Shown piece by piece: positions 1 through 5,312 of a DNA stretch of 17,129 nucleotides. Numbering within the stretch: the first letter of the stretch is position 1; every line of letters begins with the position of its first letter. The notes below the pieces were generated by a model. The model worked only from the letters and a program-made list of their open reading frames with translations, did no database searches and was not told the DNA's origin. A program made the position numbers and the translations under genes. Source of the DNA: Clostridia bacterium (GTDB taxonomy: Bacteria > Bacillota_A > Clostridia > Oscillospirales > CAG-272); contig JAGBGE010000025.1 of the NCBI GenBank assembly GCA_017936125.1, positions 1-17,129 on the forward strand, given 5' to 3'.

Positions 1-1
1 A

Positions 2-1804
2 AATCAGGATAACGCCACAGGCAGAAACTATCCTTGGGTAAGAGCCGAGGCAGGCGAGTATTGCGACGCCTTCTCGAACATCAGATACGGTGTTCCCACA
101 CACGATGGCGTTAAGGTTAGCGATCTTACCGAGGAAGAGCTCAAGGCAATAGCAACCGACTATACACCCATCACCTTCAACCAGCTTTACGGTGCTGACC
201 GTGGTATGTACGGCCTGGCGGTGCATCCCGGCGTAACGGTGTATACAAAGCAGACGCTGACTATTTACGTAGAGAATACTCATAATTGGAACGGTCTCTC
301 GATTTATTACTGGGCGAAAAACGGTGAGGACAGATGGTCCAACCTGATTGATCCTGAGGCTATGACGTTCGTTCAGGATAATATTTATTCCTTCAATCTC
401 CCTGCGTATGCAGACGGATTCATAATTTACGGCTCGGATGACTGCCAGGTAAGCGGTGAGTATCTCGTTGCCGACTACACAGGCGACATATATTCTACTC
501 CCTTTGAGGCTTACGATCTTACCTCTGCTTCTGCAGCGGAAGCAGTCGAGGGCTCCGGCAAATGGTTCTATAATTGTAACGATCAGGGTGGCAGCGCTCA
601 CGAGCTGGCAGCTACGCCCTCTTATGTCAACGGTGTTATCACCTATGCGTTTAATAAAATGGGTGATGCGCCAAACGCTATATACCGTCTGAGATATCAG
701 CCCACGCTTGCCGTAGGCTCCCAGTATAGAATCGCCTTCGAGATAACGGTAGATGCTCCGTGTACCGTTATTTACGGCACTGACGGCAGAACCTATGAGT
801 TCGCCGCGGCGGGCAGCCGTTCGTTCGTATGGGCGGGCGCGGTATCCACCACTCCCTTCTATATAGCCGTTCGCTCCACCGACCGTAGCGCTCCTATAAC
901 TATGACGGTTAGCAATATTGCGATTGAGGGTCCTATAGATAACGGTTACTATCTCGCATCCGCTACTAACGCAGACACTCTCGCCAACCCGGGCAAATGG
1001 GCATATCATTGCGACAGCGATGTTGCGAGCGCGCCTGTATATCAGAACGGTGTTATCACCCTCAAGTTCAATCAGATGTCGGAGAGAAACGATCTTATCA
1101 ACCAGATCAGATATCAGCCCGATTTCTACGTAGGCACCGGCTTCAAGCTTACCTGTACGGTAAACGTAACCGCGCCCTGCACTATTACTTACGGTAACAC
1201 TATTGACAACAAAGCCGTGTATGAATTCAATGCGGCAGGCGCTTACAGCCTTGAATGGATAGGTACGGTCAACAGTAATTATCCCTTCTCAATAGGCATC
1301 GTTTCTACCAACCGCGGCGAGCCTGTCACTATGACGGTTAGCGATATTCAGTGCGAGAAGTACGTTGCAGACGGTTATTACCTTGAATCCGCAAGCAATG
1401 AAAACGTTGTGAAAAATCCGGGTGTTTGGTATTATTACTGTCAGGGTGCAACTCTTGCGGCTTATCCCGTATATGATAACGGTGTTCTTACTTTCGCCTT
1501 AAAGAGCATTTATACAGAAACGACAGTAAATCAGCTCAGATATCAGCCGGAGCTTGACGCAGACACCAGTTATACGATTACGTTCAAGCTGACGGTAACC
1601 GCTCCGTGTACTATTGTATATGGCGCTAATACCGCAAAGACGGAAAAAGTGTTTACCGAGGCGGGCACAAAGACAATCACCTGGACGGGTAAGGTTTACT
1701 CCGGTAACTATCCGTTCTCGATCAACATTCTTTCAACCGACCGCAGCGAGCCTATCACTATGACGGTTAGCAATATTGTCATTACAGAGGTCGCGGCATC
1801 GTAA
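2..1804 (+). CDS. Repeat-containing surface/secreted protein with starch-binding-like module (5'-truncated)
   Basis: The frame is open from base 2, so the 5' end lies outside the window; the first in-frame ATG (206) is internal. About 600 residues are visible. Bases ~251-475 encode a module with aromatic spacing (NTHNW, IYYWAKNG, DRW, FIIYGSDD) resembling CBM25/26-type starch-binding modules; this is a family impression, not a proven hit. Three tandem copies of a ~137-residue unit follow at about 512-928, 947-1357 and 1376-1786. Each copy carries NPG(K/V)W or a variant, PVY.NGV, RYQP, APCT..YG and a closing TMTVS.I; each has two conserved Cys that could form a disulfide. The repeats look like beta-sandwich (carbohydrate-binding-like) modules. 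No catalytic domain, sortase motif or membrane anchor is visible. The protein ends shortly after the third repeat (VAAS). Probable role: polysaccharide binding as part of an extracellular enzyme or adhesin whose catalytic part would be upstream. Confidence 0.8.
   Translation, partial: NQDNATGRNYPWVRAEAGEYCDAFSNIRYGVPTHDGVKVSDLTEEELKAIATDYTPITFNQLYGADRGMYGLAVHPGVTVYTKQTLTIYVENTHNWNGLSIYYWAKNGEDRWSNLIDPEAMTFVQDNIYSFNLPAYADGFIIYGSDDCQVSGEYLVADYTGDIYSTPFEAYDLTSASAAEAVEGSGKWFYNCNDQGGSAHELAATPSYVNGVITYAFNKMGDAPNAIYRLRYQPTLAVGSQYRIAFEITVDAPCTVIYGTDGRTYEFAAAGSRSFVWAGAVSTTPFYIAVRSTDRSAPITMTVSNIAIEGPIDNGYYLASATNADTLANPGKWAYHCDSDVASAPVYQNGVITLKFNQMSERNDLINQIRYQPDFYVGTGFKLTCTVNVTAPCTITYGNTIDNKAVYEFNAAGAYSLEWIGTVNSNYPFSIGIVSTNRGEPVTMTVSDIQCEKYVADGYYLESASNENVVKNPGVWYYYCQGATLAAYPVYDNGVLTFALKSIYTETTVNQLRYQPELDADTSYTITFKLTVTAPCTIVYGANTAKTEKVFTEAGTKTITWTGKVYSGNYPFSINILSTDRSEPITMTVSNIVITEVAAS
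512..1786 (+). repeat. Three tandem ~137-residue protein repeats
   Basis: Copies at about 512-928, 947-1357 and 1376-1786 encode the same sequence pattern with diverged wording. Copies 2 and 3 are closest at their starts (GYYL.SA.N, NPG.W). The third-position differences between copies suggest an old duplication kept by selection on the protein rather than a fresh DNA duplication. Confidence 0.85.
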
Positions 1805-1832
1805 GTACGAAAAATCAAAGCATAAGAAATAA

Positions 1833-1862
1833 GGGTAGGGGCATTTTGCCTCTACCCCTTTT
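1833..1862 (+). terminator. Rho-independent terminator of the repeat protein gene
   Basis: An 11-bp stem (1833-1843 with 1847-1857, including one G-T pair) closes a TTT loop and is followed by a short T run at 1859-1862, about 30 bases after the stop codon. The T tract is short, so efficiency is uncertain. Confidence 0.7.
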
Positions 1863-2078
1863 CACACTTCTTGACCGAACAGGCAAATTTCTTGGTGCGC
1901 ACGCTTTTTTTGCAGGTGCGAAAATTAGTGTTTTTTATCAGGGTAGCCTTCTCCCGAATGCCTGGAAGGCTACGACTCTAACGAAGACTACGTAAATCAT
2001 ATAAATTATAGCGCAAAAAGCAGAGTATTACATTCTCTCATATGCCTAATCATCTTACGCAAGTTCGCAGTTTTTATG
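1863..2078. other. Gene-free spacer upstream of the serC promoter
   Basis: No coding frame with a ribosome binding site was seen on either strand. The stretch holds a perfect 9-bp hairpin (listed separately), a short imperfect direct repeat (GAAGGCTACG at 1965 and GAAGACTACG at 1983), and otherwise AT-rich unstructured sequence. Confidence 0.6.
1943..1973. other. Orphan hairpin, 9-bp perfect stem
   Basis: GTAGCCTTC (1943-1951) pairs with GAAGGCTAC (1965-1973) around a 13-base loop. No T tract follows on either strand, and it lies upstream of the serC promoter, so it is neither an obvious terminator nor part of the serC leader. It could be a remnant of a repeat element or a small structured transcript. 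Confidence 0.45.
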
Positions 2079-2107
2079 TTGACAAACGTACACAATTATA
2101 GTATAAT
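2079..2107 (+). promoter_or_regulatory. Consensus sigma-A promoter for serC-serA
   Basis: TTGACA (2079-2084), a 17-bp spacer and TATAAT (2102-2107) match the housekeeping consensus exactly. Transcription should start near 2113-2115, giving a leader of about 45 bases before serC. Confidence 0.9.
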
Positions 2108-2136
2108 TTTTTCATTACTATTTTTTTAAGAAAGGG

Positions 2137-2155
2137 TTACCTGTAAGGCAGGTAA
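2137..2155 (+). promoter_or_regulatory. Leader hairpin overlapping the serC ribosome binding site
   Basis: TTACCTG (2137-2143) and CAGGTAA (2149-2155) form a perfect 7-bp stem with loop TAAGG. The only SD-like bases near the start (AAGG in the loop, CAGG in the 3' arm) lie inside this hairpin, 5-11 bases before the GTG at 2160. The fold could limit ribosome access. Regulation is inference. Confidence 0.5.
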
Positions 2156-2159
2156 TACG

Positions 2160-3275
2160 GTGAAAAAAATGGATAGAGTTTATAACTTTTCCGCAGGTCC
2201 TTCTATGCTTCCTCTCGAGGTTCTCGAGCGCGCTCAGGCAGAGATGCTCTGCTATGGCGAGTCGGGAATGTCGGTAATGGAGATGAGTCACCGTACACCC
2301 GAGTTTGAGGAGATTCTTCACGGTGCGGAGGAGGCATTGCGCAAGCTTATGAACATCCCCGCCAACTACAAGGTTCTTTTTATGCAGGGCGGTGCGTCGA
2401 CTCAGTTTGCTGCTGTACCTCTGAACCTTCTTTCCGCGCACAAGTGCGCTGACTACGTTGTTTCGGGTCAGTTCTCGAAGAAGGCGGCTATGGAGGCTAA
2501 GAAGTACGGTGATATCGTAATCGCGGCATCCAGCGCAGGCGCGTCTCCCACATTCTCGACAGTGCCCGAGACCAGCTGCTCCGACTTCCGTCCCGACGCA
2601 GACTACGTGCATATTTGCTTCAATAATACTATATACGGCACGAAGTTCCACTACATTCCCGATACGGGCAGCGTTCCGCTTGTTGCGGATATGTCCTCCT
2701 GCATCTGCTCCGAGCCTGTTGACGTGTCCAAGTTCGGTGTTATCTACGCAGGCGCGCAGAAGAATATTGCTCCTGCCGGCGTGACTATCGTCATCGTGCG
2801 TAACGACCTTATCGGCAACGCGCGCGAGGATACACCCGCTATGCTTGACTATAAGAATATGGCAGAGAACGATTCTATGTACAACACTCCGCCCTGCTGG
2901 TGTATTTATATGGCAAAGCTTGTGTTCGAGTGGATACTCTCTATCGGCGGTCTTGAGGAAATGAAGCGCCGCAACGAGAAGAAGGCGAGCCTTCTTTACG
3001 ATTATCTCGACGGCCCCGGTCAGTCCTACTACACCGCGCCCGTTGACAAGAAGTGCCGCAGTATGATGAACGTCGTATTCGTTACCGGTGACGGCGAGCT
3101 TGACAAGAAGTTTGCCAAGGACGCGGCTGCCGCAGGTCTTGTGAACCTCAAGGGACACAGAAGTGTGGGCGGTATGAGAGCTTCTATCTACAACGCTATG
3201 CCTTACGAGGGCGTAGAGAAGCTCGTTGAATTTATGAAGCAGTTTGCTATTGATAATCCCAAAATCCAGAAATAA
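2160..3275 (+). CDS. serC: Phosphoserine aminotransferase (SerC)
   Basis: SerC is a cytoplasmic PLP enzyme that converts 3-phosphohydroxypyruvate and glutamate to O-phosphoserine and 2-oxoglutarate, the second step of serine synthesis. The family signature starts at once (RVYNFSAGPSMLP). A GGAS PLP-phosphate motif lies near residue 77, the cofactor-contacting Asp in VADMSS near 177, and the Schiff-base lysine in GAQKN at about 201. The C-terminal GHRSVGGMRASIYNAMP carries the substrate-binding Arg. At 371 residues it is close to the usual ~360. The start may be GTG 2160 or ATG 2169; GTG sits at a better distance from the only SD-like bases (2146-2152), but ATG cannot be excluded. serA follows after 12 bases, so the two genes form an operon under the promoter at 2079. 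Confidence 0.96.
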   Translation: MKKMDRVYNFSAGPSMLPLEVLERAQAEMLCYGESGMSVMEMSHRTPEFEEILHGAEEALRKLMNIPANYKVLFMQGGASTQFAAVPLNLLSAHKCADYVVSGQFSKKAAMEAKKYGDIVIAASSAGASPTFSTVPETSCSDFRPDADYVHICFNNTIYGTKFHYIPDTGSVPLVADMSSCICSEPVDVSKFGVIYAGAQKNIAPAGVTIVIVRNDLIGNAREDTPAMLDYKNMAENDSMYNTPPCWCIYMAKLVFEWILSIGGLEEMKRRNEKKASLLYDYLDGPGQSYYTAPVDKKCRSMMNVVFVTGDGELDKKFAKDAAAAGLVNLKGHRSVGGMRASIYNAMPYEGVEKLVEFMKQFAIDNPKIQK

Positions 3276-3287
3276 GAGAATATTATT

Positions 3288-4448
3288 ATGAAAAAGATTA
3301 AGCTACTAAATAAAATAGCCGCCGTCGGCACTGACGTGTTCGACAAGGCAGAGTACGAGGTCTCCGACTCGGTTACTAATGCCGACGCCATTATGGTGCG
3401 CTCGGCTAATATGCACGAAATGGAATACAACGACGAGCTTCTTGCGATAGCGAGAGCTGGCGCTGGCGTCAACAATATTCCCGTTGAGGAATGCGCTAAG
3501 CGCGGTATCGTAGTTTTCAACACACCCGGCGCGAATGCCAACGGTGTTAAGGAGCTTGCGGTTGCAGCTCTGATTCTCGCCTCCCGTGACGTTGCGGGCG
3601 GTATCGAGTGGGTTAAGGCGAATGCCGCCGACGAGAATATCGCAAAGACGGTTGAGAAGGAAAAATCCAAGTTCGCAGGCTGCGAGATCCTCGGAAAGAC
3701 GCTTGGCGTTCTCGGCCTTGGCGCTATCGGCGGTCTTGTTGCGAACACTGCCAAGAGCCTCGGTATGAAGGTTATCGGCTGCGACCCCTACCTGACGGTA
3801 AACGCGGCTTGGAGCCTTTCCAGCTCGGTCATTCACGCGCAGAATAACGACGAGGTTTACGCAAACAGCGATTACATCACGCTCCACGTGCCCTCGACTC
3901 CCACAACCCGCGGTATGATAAATGCCGAAACTATCGCAAAAATGAAGGACGGAGTGAGAATTATCAACCTCGCGCGTGCCGACCTCGTCAATTCCGAAGA
4001 TATGGCTGCCGCCCTCGAGAGCGGAAAAGTGGCTGCATACGTGACCGATTTCCCCACACCCGATACCGTAAAGATGAAGAATACGGTCAGCATTCCCCAC
4101 CTTGGCGCATCTACTGCCGAGAGCGAGGACAACTGCGCTGTTATGGCGGCGCAGCAGCTCTGTGAGTTCATCGAGAGCGGAAATATCAAGAATTCCGTCA
4201 ACTATCCCGCAGTATCTATCCCCCACACGGGCGCTGCGAGAATCTGCCTTTGCCACCTGAATATTGCCAATATGCTTGCGAGCATCACGGGCATCGTCTC
4301 GGGCGCAGGCATCAATATCGAGAATCTCTCGAACGGCTCGAAGGGCGACTTCGCCTACACCATCGTCGAGATGAGCGTAGCCGTTCCCGCCGACATCATT
4401 CCGAAGCTCGAGGCTATCGAGGGAATGATCAAGGTGCGTGTAATCTAA
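3288..4448 (+). CDS. serA: D-3-phosphoglycerate dehydrogenase, short ACT-domain form (SerA)
   Basis: SerA oxidises 3-phosphoglycerate to 3-phosphohydroxypyruvate with NAD+, the first committed step of serine synthesis, and feeds SerC encoded just upstream. The protein has a 2-hydroxyacid dehydrogenase fold: substrate-domain motif GAGVNNIP near 58-65, the NAD-binding GLGAIG at 143-148 followed by Asp166, a catalytic Arg near 230 (NLARADLV), and a catalytic His near 271 (IPHLGAST). The canonical catalytic Glu of the family (PTEP in the E. coli enzyme) is replaced here by a TDFPTPDT stretch. A ~70-residue ACT domain (about 318-386) ends the protein and may sense serine. The 386-residue length fits the short form common in Clostridia and Bacteroidetes. 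The SD is weak (AAGAGA), suggesting coupling to serC translation. Confidence 0.95.
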   Translation: MKKIKLLNKIAAVGTDVFDKAEYEVSDSVTNADAIMVRSANMHEMEYNDELLAIARAGAGVNNIPVEECAKRGIVVFNTPGANANGVKELAVAALILASRDVAGGIEWVKANAADENIAKTVEKEKSKFAGCEILGKTLGVLGLGAIGGLVANTAKSLGMKVIGCDPYLTVNAAWSLSSSVIHAQNNDEVYANSDYITLHVPSTPTTRGMINAETIAKMKDGVRIINLARADLVNSEDMAAALESGKVAAYVTDFPTPDTVKMKNTVSIPHLGASTAESEDNCAVMAAQQLCEFIESGNIKNSVNYPAVSIPHTGAARICLCHLNIANMLASITGIVSGAGINIENLSNGSKGDFAYTIVEMSVAVPADIIPKLEAIEGMIKVRVI

Positions 4449-4530
4449 AACGAAATAAGGTTAGAATACTCTAAAAAGAAATTAGGTTTATAGTAATCTA
4501 AAACAGAATTATATTAGAGCAACCTAAAAT
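4444..4530 (+). repeat. Degenerate ~26-bp tandem repeats with TCTAA/TTAGA half-sites
   Basis: About three and a half copies begin within the last codons of serA: units start at 4444, 4470, 4497 and 4523, each opening with (T/C)CTAAAA. TTAGA or TTAGG occurs inside units at 4461, 4482 and 4514, so direct repeats and inverted half-sites alternate. In units 1 and 3 the TCTAA and TTAGA arms are exactly 12 bases apart. The array lies between the serA stop codon and its terminator. Function unknown. Confidence 0.6.
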
Positions 4531-4547
4531 AAAAAAATGATAAAAAG

Positions 4548-4581
4548 AGCGACCTGCTTTTCACAGCAGGCCGCTTTTTTT
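4548..4581 (+). terminator. Terminator of serC-serA, probably bidirectional
   Basis: AGCGACCTGC (4548-4557) pairs with GCAGGCCGCT (4566-4575), with one A-C mismatch, followed by seven T. On the minus strand the same hairpin is followed by CTCTTTTTATC, so it may also end the convergent gene at 4635. The stem is repeated at 5248. Confidence 0.85.
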
Positions 4582-4634
4582 GTGCGAAAATGTCACCTAT
4601 TATTTACATTTTTTGCAAATGTCTATACTCAAAA

Positions 4635-4913
4635 TCAATTTATCTCTTTATTAGCCTTAGTTTCGGCAATATAAGCGGTGGCGAATCTTATTCCGCTGGC
4701 AAAGGCTTCTCGTTCGCAATCATTTTCCAGATCTGAGGAAAGCTCAATATATTTCTCAAAAAGCTTTTTGCCATCGTCGTCAAGGAGCGCATATATCTGC
4801 TCCTCTAACATTTCAAAATCCGTGATAGCCTTAGCATCGCATTTATCGTCTACCGCACCAATCATCTGCATAGTGTCCCAAATTTTTGAAAGCAAGCTGC
4901 CTTTCTCACACAT
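4635..4913 (-). CDS. Small acidic hypothetical protein (DUF6809-like)
   Basis: The product is a 92-residue protein without a signal peptide or membrane segment, probably helical and cytoplasmic. The core FEMLEEQIYALLDDDGKKLF and the tail EREAFASGIRFATAYIAE resemble small DUF6809-type proteins that are frequent in Clostridia. That resemblance is from memory of the family pattern and no function is known. The start is well supported: AGGAGA (4920-4925 on the plus strand as TCTCCT) sits 6 bases before ATG 4913, behind a strong promoter at 4943-4971. The gene is divergent from the XRE regulator at 5024, and the dyad in its promoter suggests that regulator represses it. Confidence 0.7.
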   Translation of the reverse strand: MCEKGSLLSKIWDTMQMIGAVDDKCDAKAITDFEMLEEQIYALLDDDGKKLFEKYIELSSDLENDCEREAFASGIRFATAYIAETKANKEIN

Positions 4914-4942
4914 ATTCTATCTCCTAATTGCTTTTTAATTAT

Positions 4943-4971
4943 ATTATACAACTGATTGATTGTAAAGTCAA
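4943..4971 (-). promoter_or_regulatory. Promoter of the small acidic protein gene
   Basis: Reading leftward: TTGACT (4971-4966), a 17-bp spacer and TATAAT (4948-4943). The first operator dyad (4947-4964) fills the spacer, so a bound repressor would block RNA polymerase. Confidence 0.8.
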
Positions 4972-4989
4972 TACAATTCATAAATTGTA
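4947..4989. promoter_or_regulatory. Two dyad operators for the divergent XRE regulator
   Basis: Two copies of TACAA-N8-TTGTA lie at 4947-4964 and 4972-4989, 25 bp centre to centre. The second extends to a perfect ATACAATT-N4-AATTGTAT palindrome (4971-4990). A lone half-site TTGTA follows at 4998-5002. Symmetry, spacing and overlap with promoters fit binding sites for the dimeric HTH protein encoded next door; the link to that protein is inference. Confidence 0.7.
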
Positions 4990-4998
4990 TGCTAGAAT
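4990..4998 (+). promoter_or_regulatory. Extended -10 promoter of the XRE regulator gene
   Basis: TGCTAGAAT is an extended -10 element (TGn plus TAGAAT, five of six matches) with no clear -35. It lies between the second dyad and the lone half-site at 4998, a layout expected for autoregulation. Confidence 0.45.
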
Positions 4999-5023
4999 TG
5001 TAAAAAAAGCAATCGAGGGTAGT

Positions 5024-5248
5024 ATGTATTACTATAAAAGAGTGAGAGATTTGCGTGAGGACAACGACAAGAGCCAATCTCAAATTGCCGAGTATTTGAA
5101 TATGAAGCAACAGCAGTATGCAAGATATGAAAACGGAATTCAAGAGATTCCGTTACATCATATGGTGGCTTTAGCGAGGTACTATAACGTTTCGTTAGAT
5201 TATCTCGCGGGATTGACAGACGAACCCAAAGCATTAAATAAAAATTGA
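5024..5248 (+). CDS. XRE/Cro-CI family HTH transcriptional regulator
   Basis: This 74-residue protein is essentially a single HTH_3 domain. It opens MYYYKRVRDLRE, followed by the paired helices of the DNA-binding motif (SQSQIAEYLNM then QQQYARYENG, residues ~17-39) and the family's IPLHHMVALARYYNVSLDYLAGLT end. The reading frame extends upstream to 4928, but those residues have no family resemblance and would run through the operators. ATG 5024, with GAGGG 4 bases before it, is the sensible start. It is divergent from the 92-residue protein and shares the operator region, so it is probably an autoregulated repressor. Its stop codon overlaps the first base of the terminator stem. No ligand or protease domain is present. 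Confidence 0.88.
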   Translation: MYYYKRVRDLREDNDKSQSQIAEYLNMKQQQYARYENGIQEIPLHHMVALARYYNVSLDYLAGLTDEPKALNKN

Positions 5249-5276
5249 GCGACCTGCCGAAAAAGCAGGCCGCTTT
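5248..5276 (+). terminator. Bidirectional terminator between the XRE gene and glnN
   Basis: AGCGACCTGC (5248-5257) pairs with GCAGGCCGCT (5265-5274), the same stem and same A-C mismatch as at 4548-4575 but with a different loop. On the plus strand TTTGTTATT follows; on the minus strand CAATTTTTATTT follows, so it can also serve glnN. Confidence 0.75.
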
Positions 5277-5282
5277 GTTATT

Positions 5283-5312
5283 AAAGCTCCCTTTACACAG
5301 GGGAGAGGCTTT
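5283..5312 (-). terminator. Bulged hairpin just after the glnN stop
   Basis: Reading leftward, AAAGC-CTC-TCCC pairs with GGGAGCTTT around a loop, with a three-base bulge. The T tract is weak (CTTTAATAAC). It resembles degraded AAGGCTCCCT-type palindromic repeats, as at 17079-17129, and may be such a repeat acting as a terminator. Confidence 0.4.

Noticed and set aside
2118..3158. Long open frame on the minus strand opposite serC
   Set aside because: It mirrors the coding bias of serC, has no ribosome binding site or family resemblance, and runs into the serC leader.
3306..4256. Long open frame on the minus strand opposite serA
   Set aside because: It lies entirely within serA, whose protein is unmistakable; composition and lack of SD mark it as a shadow.
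4928..5023. Upstream extension of the XRE regulator
   Set aside because: The extra residues do not resemble the HTH family, lack an SD, and run through the promoter and operators; ATG 5024 has GAGGG before it.
5283..5312. A second complete REP element after glnN
   Set aside because: The arms are short and bulged and similarity to the right-edge repeat is slight, so it was listed only as a weak terminator.
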